Shown here: one piece after another, positions 45,186 through 54,435 of the stretch
Layout of the letters: the number at the start of each line of letters is the position of its first letter
Position numbering within the stretch: position 1 is the stretch's first letter
Virus record (IMG/VR): IMGVR_UViG_3300029998_000037
Coordinates: 1 to 56,209 of that record
Length of the DNA stretch: 56,209 nt
Origin: a virus
Reading direction: 5' to 3' (one strand)
The notes under the pieces: model-generated
Databases searched by the model: none
What the model was told of the DNA's origin: nothing
The model's input: only the letters and a program-made list of their open reading frames with translations
Program-made: the position numbers and the translations under genes

Positions 45186-45452
45186 ATGAAAGGACCAATA
45201 TTAATAAAAATTTTTTCTTGCAAAGATTGTATTCATTTAGTAGATACTACAGGACTTAATTTTTCAATCCAAAAACCACCATATCTATGTAATCATAAAG
45301 ATATAGTTATACAAGAAGATGAACTAAAATTAGAATATCCAGATTGTAGTACATTTTTTGTATGCCCAATAAGGTATGATAAAATAACACCTGACATTTG
45401 TCCTCTTTTATTTAAAAGAAATAGAGTTGAAAAATTAAAAAAATTAAAATGA
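45186..45452 (+). CDS. Cysteine-rich small protein, duplicate A
   Basis: An 88-residue protein: M-K-G-P-I-L-I-K-I-F-S-C-K-D-C-I-H-L, Y-L-C-N-H-K, D-I-C-P-L-L-F-K-R-N and final R-V-E-K-L-K-K-L-K. The next gene is a diverged copy. The Cys and His residues suggest one zinc site. It carries the common C-tail. Directly behind the glycosyltransferase. Confidence 0.68.
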   Translation: MKGPILIKIFSCKDCIHLVDTTGLNFSIQKPPYLCNHKDIVIQEDELKLEYPDCSTFFVCPIRYDKITPDICPLLFKRNRVEKLKKLK

Positions 45453-45688
45453 AAGGCCCAATTTTAATAAAAGTTTTTTCTTGCAAAGATTGTGAGCATT
45501 TAAAAAAAGTCAATCTTTATATAAAAAATCCATATTCTTGCTATCATAAAAATATAATTATAACGAAAAATGGTCCACAATTAATGTTAGGTAATATCGG
45601 ACCTGATAAAATAACTCCTGATTTTTGTCCTCTTTTATTTAAAAAAAATAGAGTTGAAAAATTAAAAATGTTACAATCTTATAAATGA
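45449..45688 (+). CDS. Cysteine-rich small protein, duplicate B
   Basis: A 79-residue copy of the preceding gene: the start M-K-G-P-I-L-I-K-V-F-S-C-K-D-C and the end D-F-C-P-L-L-F-K-K-N-R-V-E-K-L-K are nearly identical, while the middle is shorter and changed. ATGA overlap with copy A. The spacing of Cys and His is retained. Confidence 0.68.
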   Translation: MKGPILIKVFSCKDCEHLKKVNLYIKNPYSCYHKNIIITKNGPQLMLGNIGPDKITPDFCPLLFKKNRVEKLKMLQSYK

Positions 45689-45777
45689 AAATGTTAAAAA
45701 ATAAATAAAAATTATAATAATATTAAACATTTAAAAAAATTAAAGATAAAATAATCAGAGAAAATTCTTCAAAAATG

Positions 45778-45811
45778 AAAAATGTAGTTTAAACTACAAC
45801 ATTTTTTTTAT
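45778..45811 (+). terminator. Rho-independent terminator
   Basis: TGTAGTTTAAACTACA palindrome inside AAATG...CATTT, followed by T8. It closes the upstream operon and isolates the receptor gene. Confidence 0.82.
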
Positions 45812-45859
45812 ATAAAAATCAAATTAAAATTAATTAACAAAAAAAATCAAAAATTAAGT

Positions 45860-48800
45860 ATGAGAAAATTAAAAAGAGTGATGTTAGTGATAATGCTTAT
45901 ATTGTTTTCAATAATAGCAAAATCACAAGAAACCACTTCTGAAATTTCAGGAACAATTTTAGAAGGCAAGTCGCCATTACAAGATGTTGTAGTAATGGCA
46001 GTTCATGTTCCAACAGGCACTAAGTATATGACAACGACTAGAACTGATGGTCGTTATAACTTACCAAATTTAAAAATTGGTGGGCCATATACTTTAACAA
46101 CAGCTTTTGTTGGACTTAAATCAGAAAAAATAAACAATATCTTTCTGAATTTAGGTCAAACATTTAAACAAAATTTTGAACTTACTGATGAAGCGATCCA
46201 AGTAGGAGAAGTTATTGTAAAAGGCGTTCAAGACAAGACATTTAGTAGTTCAAGAACTGGTTCTCAGGAGTTAATAACAAGAGCTCAAGTTGATCGTTTA
46301 CCAACAATAAATCGTTCAATTCAAGATTTTGTAAAATTAGAACCTACCTCCCAAGGATTGAATATTGGCGGCAGAAGTAGTCAATATAATAATATGACAG
46401 TTGATGGAGCTAATTTTAATAACTCATTTGGTCTATCATCTATCTTAGGTGGACAAACATCCGCACAACCAATTTCATTAGAAGCTATTGAACAAATTCA
46501 AGTTAACGTATCACCATATGATGTTAAGCAAGGTGGATTTGCTGGAACAGGCGTTAACACCGTAACTAAAAGTGGAACAAATACTTTCAAAGGAACTATT
46601 TATCAATATTCTAGGAATGAAAATTATTTAGGTTACAATGTTGGTCCAACAACAGTTGTAAAAACTCCTTTTGATTATTCTATCAAAGGATTTAGTTTAG
46701 GAGGTCCAATTATCAAAGACAAATTATTTTTCTTCGTAAGTGGAGAACAAGTTAGACAAGATGCACCAGCGACTTCCATGCTGCCTTCAGACGCATCTCA
46801 TGCTGCTGGTGGAAACTATTCTCAAGCAAACGCTGACACTTTATCAGCTTTATCTAGTTTCTTAAAGACCAAGTTTGGATATGATCCAGGTGCTTTTCAA
46901 GGTTATACTTTCAAAACCTATTCTGATAAAATTACTGCAAAATTAGACTGGAACATTAATAGTAAGAATACTTTTACATTAAAATACAACTACTTAAAAT
47001 CATCATCCGATCAATTTGCATCTACTTCAAGACCAGGCTCTGGTCAAACAACTGGTGGGCAGCCAGGTACCTATTCAATGCCTTTCTATGGTAGTGGTTA
47101 TGTAATCAATAATAACTTTAATATTTTTATTGCTGAATTGAATACTCATTTCAATAATAGGCTATCAAATAAATTACAAATTGGTTATACTGCATTGAGA
47201 GATTTCCGTTCTCCTCATTCTAGTAGTGGAACTTTCCCATTAGTTGATATTTTAAACAATGGTAATATTTATACAACCTTTGGTTACGAAATGTACACTT
47301 ACAATAACGTATTGAATACAGACGTTTATCAATTAAATGACATCTTAACTTATTATAAAGGTGCGCATGAACTCACAGTAGGTACTCAAAACTCAATTAA
47401 AAAATATCAAAACGCATTTGCGCCTGGTTATCAAGGTGTTTATCAATTCAATAGCTTGACAGACTTTTATAATTCAGCAAAAAACGGAAAGTTAAATGCT
47501 AAATCATACTACTTGCAATATTCAGCTTTACCTAATGGTGAATTTCCTTGGGCTAATGCCGGATCAACAGAATTATCTCAGTTCATACAGGATAAGTGGA
47601 AAGTATCAAATGATTTCACCTTAACTTTTGGCTTGAGACTTGATGAAACCTTCTACAAACAGTCAATGACAGATAATCCAACATTTGATGCATTAAAATT
47701 CAAAGATGGATCGACTTATAACATTGGTAAAGCTCCAATGAATAATATTATTGTTTCACCAAGATTAGGTTTCAACTGGAATCCTAAAGGTGATAAAACA
47801 TTACAAGTCAGAGGAGGTACTGGTATCTTCGCAGGACCTCCACCATTCGTTTGGATTTCTAACCAGGCTTCAAACAATGGTATTCAATTTGGTTCATTCA
47901 CCAATGCAGCTAACAAAACAGCGTTTAATGTTGATCCTAATGCTTTAAGACCAACAGCTGGATCTGCTAATGCTTCTTATAGTACTGCTTTGGTTTCTAG
48001 CAACTTTAAATATCCAACAGCTTGGAAGTCATCTTTAGCTATTGATAAGAGATTGGAAGATGGCTGGATGATTGGCGCTGAATACAATTATACACAAGAC
48101 ATTAATGCAGTTTATTACTCTAACATAAATTTAAATGAGTCCAACGGATTTGCATTAGGTGGTGTTGATAACAGAACCCGTTACTTAACTTCGGTTGCAA
48201 ATACTAACAAATATTATGCAGGAACGCCAACAGCGACCTTAGAAAATCCTAATATAGGTAATGCAATTTTAATGAGTAATTCAAGTAAAGGCTATGTTTA
48301 CACTTTGACTGCAAAAATTCAAAGAACTACTGAAAATTTAGCCTATGGTATAGCATACACACGTTCAGTATCCAAGAACACCGCAGAATATGGATCAACA
48401 GCCTCGTCATTATGGAGTGCAGTACCTGTTTCTAATCAGGATCCTAATGCGGCTAATTTGGGTTATGCGTCATATTATCAGCCAAACAGACTTATTGCCA
48501 ACTTCGCTTACAAACTAAATGAAGGAAAATATCTTGCTACAACATTTGGAGCAATTTACGAATTAACTAATAACGGTGTAAATTCATATGTTTATAATGG
48601 TGACTTAAATGGTGATGGTAATTCAGGTAATGACTTGATGTATATTCCAAAAACAATTGCTGACATCAACCTAGTTAAAGTCGGCTCTGGAGGTTTAGGT
48701 ACAATTACAACAGGTGTTACTGACACAAGAACATCTGCACAAATTTGGTCACAATTAGACGCTTTTATTTCTAATTCAACCTATCTTAATACTCACAGGG

Positions 48801-49135
48801 GTCAATACTCTAAAAGAAATGCAACTGTAGCGCCATACTTTAGTCACTTAGATTTAAATATTACACAAGATATTAAATTTAAGACACACACACTTAAGTT
48901 TTCAGTGGATATGATTAATGCTGGAAACTTAATTAACAGAGATTGGGGTGTTGTTAAAATTCCTACAGCTACTAACATATTAAAATATGAAGGTCTCGCT
49001 GCAGATGGAAAAACTCCTTCATTTTCGCTTCCATTCCAGACAGGAACAACTCCATTTACTCAACCATACCAAAATTCAACAGGTATTAGTTCAAGATGGC
49101 AAATGATGTTTGGTATTAAATACCTATTTAATTAA
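45860..49135 (+). CDS. TonB-dependent outer-membrane receptor, 1091 residues
   Basis: Residues 1-22 form a signal peptide. Residues 28-110 are a carboxypeptidase-regulatory-like domain (G-T-I-L-E-G-K-S-P-L-Q-D-V-V-V, T-D-G-R-Y-N-L-P-N-L). The plug follows (N-I-G-G-R-S-S-Q-Y-N, M-T-V-D-G-A-N-F) and then the long beta barrel, with N-x-K-N-T-F-T-L-K-Y strands and a C-terminal F-N. No SusD partner is next to it. It is G+C richer with more varied codons than the neighbours, which signals recent transfer from a Bacteroidota chromosome. Terminators on both sides make it an independent unit. It would be placed in the host outer membrane, possibly blocking a rival receptor. Confidence 0.9.
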   Translation: MRKLKRVMLVIMLILFSIIAKSQETTSEISGTILEGKSPLQDVVVMAVHVPTGTKYMTTTRTDGRYNLPNLKIGGPYTLTTAFVGLKSEKINNIFLNLGQTFKQNFELTDEAIQVGEVIVKGVQDKTFSSSRTGSQELITRAQVDRLPTINRSIQDFVKLEPTSQGLNIGGRSSQYNNMTVDGANFNNSFGLSSILGGQTSAQPISLEAIEQIQVNVSPYDVKQGGFAGTGVNTVTKSGTNTFKGTIYQYSRNENYLGYNVGPTTVVKTPFDYSIKGFSLGGPIIKDKLFFFVSGEQVRQDAPATSMLPSDASHAAGGNYSQANADTLSALSSFLKTKFGYDPGAFQGYTFKTYSDKITAKLDWNINSKNTFTLKYNYLKSSSDQFASTSRPGSGQTTGGQPGTYSMPFYGSGYVINNNFNIFIAELNTHFNNRLSNKLQIGYTALRDFRSPHSSSGTFPLVDILNNGNIYTTFGYEMYTYNNVLNTDVYQLNDILTYYKGAHELTVGTQNSIKKYQNAFAPGYQGVYQFNSLTDFYNSAKNGKLNAKSYYLQYSALPNGEFPWANAGSTELSQFIQDKWKVSNDFTLTFGLRLDETFYKQSMTDNPTFDALKFKDGSTYNIGKAPMNNIIVSPRLGFNWNPKGDKTLQVRGGTGIFAGPPPFVWISNQASNNGIQFGSFTNAANKTAFNVDPNALRPTAGSANASYSTALVSSNFKYPTAWKSSLAIDKRLEDGWMIGAEYNYTQDINAVYYSNINLNESNGFALGGVDNRTRYLTSVANTNKYYAGTPTATLENPNIGNAILMSNSSKGYVYTLTAKIQRTTENLAYGIAYTRSVSKNTAEYGSTASSLWSAVPVSNQDPNAANLGYASYYQPNRLIANFAYKLNEGKYLATTFGAIYELTNNGVNSYVYNGDLNGDGNSGNDLMYIPKTIADINLVKVGSGGLGTITTGVTDTRTSAQIWSQLDAFISNSTYLNTHRGQYSKRNATVAPYFSHLDLNITQDIKFKTHTLKFSVDMINAGNLINRDWGVVKIPTATNILKYEGLAADGKTPSFSLPFQTGTTPFTQPYQNSTGISSRWQMMFGIKYLFN

Positions 49136-49150
49136 TAAATTAATAATATA

Positions 49151-49186
49151 AAAAAAGAGATTATTTTCAAAATAGTCTCTTTTTTA
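49151..49186. terminator. Terminator after the receptor gene
   Basis: AAAAAGAGA and TCTCTTTTT pair around a loop with ATTTT/AAAAT. It also serves the converging endonuclease gene. Confidence 0.82.
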
Positions 49187-50311
49187 TTTTAAACAATTTT
49201 CAAATTCTGTATAATGTTTATCTATAATAAATATAAAATTAAATCCACTTCTTATAGATTCTGCTTGTTTTTCTAAATTCATTTCTAAAAACTTATTATA
49301 GGTGTATGTAGATTTTATTTCAATTATCAAATTTAAACTTTCAATAAAAAAATCAGGATAATATTTTCTTTTTTTATTATTAAAAATATAATATAATGAT
49401 TTACAATTATTAATATCTATTTTATTATAGTATTTATCTAAAAAATTAAGTTCATATGTTCCTCTATAATATAATTCTGTATCTTTATATTTTTTCAGCC
49501 AATATCCAGATATATGATTTTTTAAAACAACTGAATCAAGATGCATAGGATGGTCTACGCCATATCTCTCTACGCATGTTTTTTTAGATTTTTGTTTAAA
49601 TTTATCAGATGCCATCCATATTTTTCGTTTTATACGTTCCTCTGGATTATTTTTAAACCATTCCTTAATATTATTTATTCTATCTTCTTTATTTATAAGT
49701 GATAATGTGTTATCCACATTATATTTCTCTAAACAGGTTTCAACATATTTTTCATGATTATTATAATTTTCATCATTATATTTTTCTTTTTTTGTTAATT
49801 TAATTTTATTATAATTATTATAGCTTTCGTTATCATATTTCTCCTTTTTTGTTATTCTTAACTTTTCTTTAACTTCATCTGTTTGAAAAACATTAATGCA
49901 ATTATATTTTTTTTCACATGTTTCAATATATTTCTCTCTATTTGTATAACCTTCATCGTTATATTTTTCTAATTTTGTTTTCTTAGATTTAATTTTAAAA
50001 TTATCAGTTTCAACTTGATATTTCTTACCATATTTTTTAATATTTGTTTTTTCACGTTTAATATTTGCACATTTTTCACAACAACAATAAATATTAGTTT
50101 TTTTAATATTCATATTATACATGGCATAAGATAACATTTTTTCATCATCACATATATCGCACTTAACTTTTATTTTTCTACAACTACCTTTTTGTAAATC
50201 TATTATGGGTATTTCTATTTCAACACATGAATTTATATTATAACCTAAATTATTGTAATATTTTATATCTTTACTATTTACTTTAAATTTTATCGTTTTC
50301 TGAATTATCAT
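49184..50311 (-). CDS. Repeat-containing PD-(D/E)xK-type homing endonuclease
   Basis: A 375-residue protein. Zinc pairs C-D-I-C and C-C-C-E-K-C near the start; then five or more degenerate repeats of about 20 residues with K-K-x-K-x-E-K-Y and E-K-Y-x-E-T; then C-V-E-R-Y-G-V-D-H-P. Near the end, Y-Y-P-D-F-F-I-E-S...I-I-E-I-K-S is the D...ExK catalytic core. This arrangement occurs in phage homing-type endonucleases. It overlaps the RHH protein by 29 bases, so the two are probably one cassette. Confidence 0.78.
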   Translation of the reverse strand: MIIQKTIKFKVNSKDIKYYNNLGYNINSCVEIEIPIIDLQKGSCRKIKVKCDICDDEKMLSYAMYNMNIKKTNIYCCCEKCANIKREKTNIKKYGKKYQVETDNFKIKSKKTKLEKYNDEGYTNREKYIETCEKKYNCINVFQTDEVKEKLRITKKEKYDNESYNNYNKIKLTKKEKYNDENYNNHEKYVETCLEKYNVDNTLSLINKEDRINNIKEWFKNNPEERIKRKIWMASDKFKQKSKKTCVERYGVDHPMHLDSVVLKNHISGYWLKKYKDTELYYRGTYELNFLDKYYNKIDINNCKSLYYIFNNKKRKYYPDFFIESLNLIIEIKSTYTYNKFLEMNLEKQAESIRSGFNFIFIIDKHYTEFENCLK

Positions 50312-50438
50312 TTTCCTTTATTAATTTTTTTATACAATTTTCAAAATATAATGATTTATTGATAGACAATTTATTAGAAATAATTTCAAATTTTTTCCAA
50401 AGTTTTTCATCTATTGTGAATGTTTTTTTTGTTTTCAT
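50283..50438 (-). CDS. Ribbon-helix-helix-like small protein
   Basis: A 51-residue protein: K-K-T-F-T-I-D-E-K-L-W-K-K-F-E-I-I, then L-S-I-N-K-S-L-Y-F-E-N-C-I-K-K-L-I. This is the strand-helix-helix layout of Arc/MetJ-type regulators. It overlaps the endonuclease start and may repress the cassette. Not a confirmed match to a named family. Confidence 0.62.
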   Translation of the reverse strand: MKTKKTFTIDEKLWKKFEIISNKLSINKSLYFENCIKKLIKENDNSENDKI

Positions 50439-50511
50439 ATTTATTATTCTTTATTTATAAGTATATATAAAACTTTTTTATTCATTTTTTATATATAAAC
50501 ATAAAATATTA

Positions 50512-51263
50512 ATGATAGAAATAAATAAAATTTATAATGAAGATAATTTAACTACCATGAATAGAATGCCAGATAAATTTATATCTGGAATTATAACATC
50601 TCCACCTTATTCAATATGTAGTAAAAGAAATGATTGTTATTATAATAATGGATATTCTGAAACAGATGGCTTACCAGAAGATGAATATTTATCAATAAGA
50701 TTAAACGAATTTAAAGAATTTGAAAGGATCTTAAAAGATGATGGTGTGATATGTTACAATATTTCATATCACAATGAAAATCCAATATTGCCTCAACTAC
50801 TTATCTCAGAGGTACATAAACAAACCAACTTAACACTAGCAGATGTGATAAGCTGGAAAAAAAAAAAACCAGTATACCATTCCAGACCTCTCCAACAAAA
50901 TTGAGTAGAATTTGCGAATTAATATATATTATTGTTAAAAAAAACCATTTACATGATTTTATAACAAATAAAGAAATCAGTACAATTAATGAAAAAACAG
51001 GTCAAAATTTCTATAAAAACTATACTAATTTAATAGAAGCTAAAAATAATGATGGCTTTAAAACTAAACTAAAAGCAACATACTCAAGTGAATTAGTTGA
51101 AAAATTAATTCATATCTATTTTCCTGAAAAATCTTTAATATATGATCCATTTTCTGGCATCTCCACAACGGCAAAAGCTTGCATAAACAAAAAGTGTTGT
51201 TATATTGGTAGTGAGAGAGTTGAAGAATTTTATAATGATGCATTAAAAAATATAAAAAATTAA
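50512..51263 (+). CDS. DNA methyltransferase (N6/N4 type), split at an A12 run
   Basis: The first part, 50512-50904, holds motif IV I-T-S-P-P-Y-S and runs into S-W-K-K-K-K and then off-frame sequence. The second part, 50901-51263, holds L-S-R-I-C-E-L-I and motif I, Y-D-P-F-S-G-I-S-T-T-A-K-A-C. Adding one A to the run at 50857-50868 would join them as K-K-T-S-I-P-F-Q-T-S-P-T-K-L-S-R-I-C-E. The order motif IV then I fits the beta class. A12 is a slippery homopolymer, so the gene may be phase variable, or the base count is wrong. No restriction partner is seen. Confidence 0.78.
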
Positions 51264-51267
51264 ATAA

Positions 51268-52488
51268 ATGAATTTTAATGTAAGATGTAATTTAGATGAA
51301 AACAAAACATATATCTCTTGTGATTATACTTTAAAAGCTAAAATTAATTTATATGATTGGAATTCTTATAATAATAGTACAATATTATTATATAGTACAT
51401 TATCTTTTTTTGATCATAATGAATTATGGTATTCAACAACACAATTAAGTGAATTAAAGGGGTTAAAGGTTGAGATTATATATAACAATAATATAATTAA
51501 GGATCAATTTTTTAATTTTAAAACTATTTATAATCAAAAAATAAAAAAGCAAGTTTTAGTTTTACATTCAGAAGTTGGTATTGGTGATAATTTAGCAGCA
51601 ACGCCAACAATAAAAAAAATGTCAGAAATATATAATCAAAAGATTATAATATTAACCTATATATCATCAGCATTTATTAATAATCCATATATTGAGAAAA
51701 TTATACAAATAAATAATAATTTAAATCAATTATTAGATTCATTTGATACTAATTTTGATATACATCACTTATTTAATCTTATGAATACAAATTGGAGATT
51801 GATAGATCATAAACAAATTTGTGCATATAATTGTGGATTTCAATTAAAATCAAATGAACTTGATATGGAATTTTATCCAGATCCTTTTGAGAATATTAAA
51901 AATTTACCTGAAAATTTTATTTGTATAAATCCATCTGAAACAGAACCTGAAAGAACTTGGGGTCACAACAATTGGCAAAAATTTATAGAATTAATACAAG
52001 AGCATATTCCAATAGTTGCAATAGGAAAAGAAACATATTTAGATTCTAATCTAACAAAAAAATTTTCTAATATTCAAATTAAAAATGGATTAAATTTATT
52101 AAATAATCCTTGTCAAAATACAATTTCACAAGCTTATCATATAATAAATAAAAGTAAAACATTTGTAACTATGAATAATGGATTATATATATTATCACTT
52201 TGTAATTTAGATAATCATATTACAGAATTGTCAACATCTTGGGACACAAGTTATTATAGAAAAAGGAAAGGAATAGAAAATTATAATTTAAGTTATGTTA
52301 GAGGTATATGTCAAGCTGAATGCCTAGCAAATCCAAAAATATCAATTGATCAAACCAATAGTACTCAAATATTAAAATCTGGTATTTGTTATTTAAATAA
52401 ATTAACGTATGAATGCCATCCAACGCCAGATCAAGTTTATAAATCTATATTAAAAACATTAAATATAAATGAAAATACTTTATTTTAA
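51268..52488 (+). CDS. Family 9-like glycosyltransferase (heptosyltransferase-like)
   Basis: A 406-residue protein. The first 90 residues form an N-terminal beta domain not usual for the family. Then V-L-V-L-H-S-E-V-G-I-G-D-N-L-A-A-T-P-T-I, typical of ADP-heptose LPS transferases (G-x-G-D...P), and F-I-C-I-N-P-S-E-T-E-P-E-R-T-W followed by F-V-T-M-N-N-G in the donor domain. It could add heptose or another sugar. The end overlaps the next start by 20 bases. Confidence 0.75.
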   Translation: MNFNVRCNLDENKTYISCDYTLKAKINLYDWNSYNNSTILLYSTLSFFDHNELWYSTTQLSELKGLKVEIIYNNNIIKDQFFNFKTIYNQKIKKQVLVLHSEVGIGDNLAATPTIKKMSEIYNQKIIILTYISSAFINNPYIEKIIQINNNLNQLLDSFDTNFDIHHLFNLMNTNWRLIDHKQICAYNCGFQLKSNELDMEFYPDPFENIKNLPENFICINPSETEPERTWGHNNWQKFIELIQEHIPIVAIGKETYLDSNLTKKFSNIQIKNGLNLLNNPCQNTISQAYHIINKSKTFVTMNNGLYILSLCNLDNHITELSTSWDTSYYRKRKGIENYNLSYVRGICQAECLANPKISIDQTNSTQILKSGICYLNKLTYECHPTPDQVYKSILKTLNINENTLF

Positions 52489-53629
52489 TAATTTCAATTG
52501 TCACAATGGTGATTTACATTATTATAGAGAATTTATGAAAGATATAATATATAAAACTGATTTTGATGAATATTATATATTAGAAAAAAAATCATCGTCA
52601 AAATTATTATCTGATATACAAAATCTTAAATTTGGAAAATTAAATGAAAATTGTTTTATAGATCAAACATATTATAAGATAAATCAAGATGTTTATATAA
52701 ACATTCACTTTATGAGAACAAATATTCTTTATTATTTCGCATTAAAAGATAATGAATGGTTAGCATATAAATCCTTACTTGATGCATATTATAAATATTA
52801 TTCTTTTATTTACAATAAACTCACTATACAATTAAATGAAAAAAATTCTTACATTCCAGAAATAGATTATTCAAAATTCGAAATAGAAAATGTAGATAAA
52901 TATATTAAAAATAATGAAAAATTTAAAATTCTAATTTGCAATGGTGATGTGTTGTCAGCTCAATCAAATATTTTACTTGATTCTATAATTAACAAATTAT
53001 CAGATATATATCCAAATATTGATTTTATATTAACTAAAAAAATAGATATAGTAAAAGATAATATTTTATTTACTAACAATCTTATAAATTGTAATTTACC
53101 AGATTTGAATGAAATATCTTATTTATCAACGTTTTGTAATATAATAATTGGTAGAGCATCTGGTCCATATTGTTATACATTAACAAAACATAATTTCAAC
53201 GATTTTAATAAAACATTTATTGCAATAACATCAAGTTATATTATAGCTTTTTACTCTGAATTTAGTAAATCTGACAGAATATTAATTACTAATAATGATA
53301 GTGATAATATATTTGATATTATTAATGATGAAATTATTAAAAAATATAATTTATTTTTTAATAAAAAATATATTAAAGAATTAAATATATTAAGAACAAA
53401 TAACCAAGTTAATTTTCAATGTTATAAAGATTTATATAATATTACCATTAATTCTTATATAGATTTAAATAATGATGGCAATTTTGATATATCATATGGT
53501 GCATTATATCCTCATATAGCAAAAAACGTAAATTATTTTTTTATTATAAATAGAATAATTGTAGATGAAAGTAAAGTAAAATTAAAATTTAGTTATTTTA
53601 ATGAAACTATACATGAAATAATATTATAA
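52469..53629 (+). CDS. Probable glycosyltransferase-like protein
   Basis: A 386-residue protein. The start M-K-I-L-Y-F-N-N-F-N-C-H-N-G-D-L-H-Y-Y-R-E-F and the centre F-K-I-L-I-C-N-G-D, then N-I-I-I-G-R-A-S-G-P-Y-C-Y-T, look like a GT-B fold. No firm family motif. Its position between a GT9-like enzyme and sugar-nucleotide genes supports a role in glycan assembly. Confidence 0.6.
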   Translation: MKILYFNNFNCHNGDLHYYREFMKDIIYKTDFDEYYILEKKSSSKLLSDIQNLKFGKLNENCFIDQTYYKINQDVYINIHFMRTNILYYFALKDNEWLAYKSLLDAYYKYYSFIYNKLTIQLNEKNSYIPEIDYSKFEIENVDKYIKNNEKFKILICNGDVLSAQSNILLDSIINKLSDIYPNIDFILTKKIDIVKDNILFTNNLINCNLPDLNEISYLSTFCNIIIGRASGPYCYTLTKHNFNDFNKTFIAITSSYIIAFYSEFSKSDRILITNNDSDNIFDIINDEIIKKYNLFFNKKYIKELNILRTNNQVNFQCYKDLYNITINSYIDLNNDGNFDISYGALYPHIAKNVNYFFIINRIIVDESKVKLKFSYFNETIHEIIL

Positions 53630-53646
53630 ATAAAAATTAAATAAAA

Positions 53647-54435
53647 ATGAAAAATTTAGTAATAGGTAACACATCACAATTATCATATTATTTTCCAGAT
53701 AATTATGAAAAAATATCGTCAAGGAATATTCAATTTACAAATAAAAGATATGATAGAGTTTATATTTGCTTAGCAGAACAAAGAACATTTATACAAAATA
53801 ATAAACAATTATTTTTAGATACTAATGTAGATTATATTATTAATATAATAAGGCATTTTAGTAAGACATCAAATAATATTATAATATACGGTACAAGTGA
53901 ACTATGGAATAATTATGATGGTGCTATTGATATAAGTACACCTTACGATTACAGATCTACAGATTATATTGATTCTAAAAGATTGTTAATTAATATAATA
54001 AGTAAATTATTTTCAAATATTATAATTCTTCATCCTTTTAATTTTAATTCTATTTATCGGAAAGAAGGGTTTTTATTTTCTAAAATTTTTGATTCCATTA
54101 TTAATGAAAAGAAAATAACGATTGGTAATACTTATTTTTATAGAGAATTATTACATCCTAAATTTATTGTAGATCAATCTATAAAAGCCACTTCAGATAA
54201 TATAATTGGTTCAGGTAGATTAATTTTTGTTAATGATTTTATTAGAACTTTATATTCACATTTTAATATGAAATATGATGAATTTGTAACCGAAGATTAT
54301 AAAGAAAATATTACTTCAAATGAACATATTTTTTACTTAAAATCTAAACAAATTCTATATAATAATCTATATGAAGATACTATCTCTGAGATAGAAAAAA
54401 TTAAGACAAGAAATGAATCGAATAACTTTAGTTAA
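53647..54435 (+). CDS. Short NAD-dependent epimerase/dehydratase-like protein
   Basis: A 262-residue protein. N-L-V-I-G-N-T-S-Q-L at the start resembles a degenerate dinucleotide-binding turn; I-I-I-Y-G-T-S-E-L-W and Y-I-D-S-K-R (Y-x3-K) recall the SDR catalytic region, and I-I-L-H-P-F-N-F-N-S follows. The glycine pattern is weak, so the cofactor is uncertain. In an operon with sugar-nucleotide enzymes; overlaps the ColD-like gene by 23 bases. Confidence 0.62.
   Translation: MKNLVIGNTSQLSYYFPDNYEKISSRNIQFTNKRYDRVYICLAEQRTFIQNNKQLFLDTNVDYIINIIRHFSKTSNNIIIYGTSELWNNYDGAIDISTPYDYRSTDYIDSKRLLINIISKLFSNIIILHPFNFNSIYRKEGFLFSKIFDSIINEKKITIGNTYFYRELLHPKFIVDQSIKATSDNIIGSGRLIFVNDFIRTLYSHFNMKYDEFVTEDYKENITSNEHIFYLKSKQILYNNLYEDTISEIEKIKTRNESNNFS

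Noticed and set aside
45860-49135. The receptor as proof that the window is bacterial chromosome
   Set aside because: Both flanks are phage-like with the same C-tail genes and homing nuclease; transfer into a phage explains it better. A chimeric assembly remains possible.
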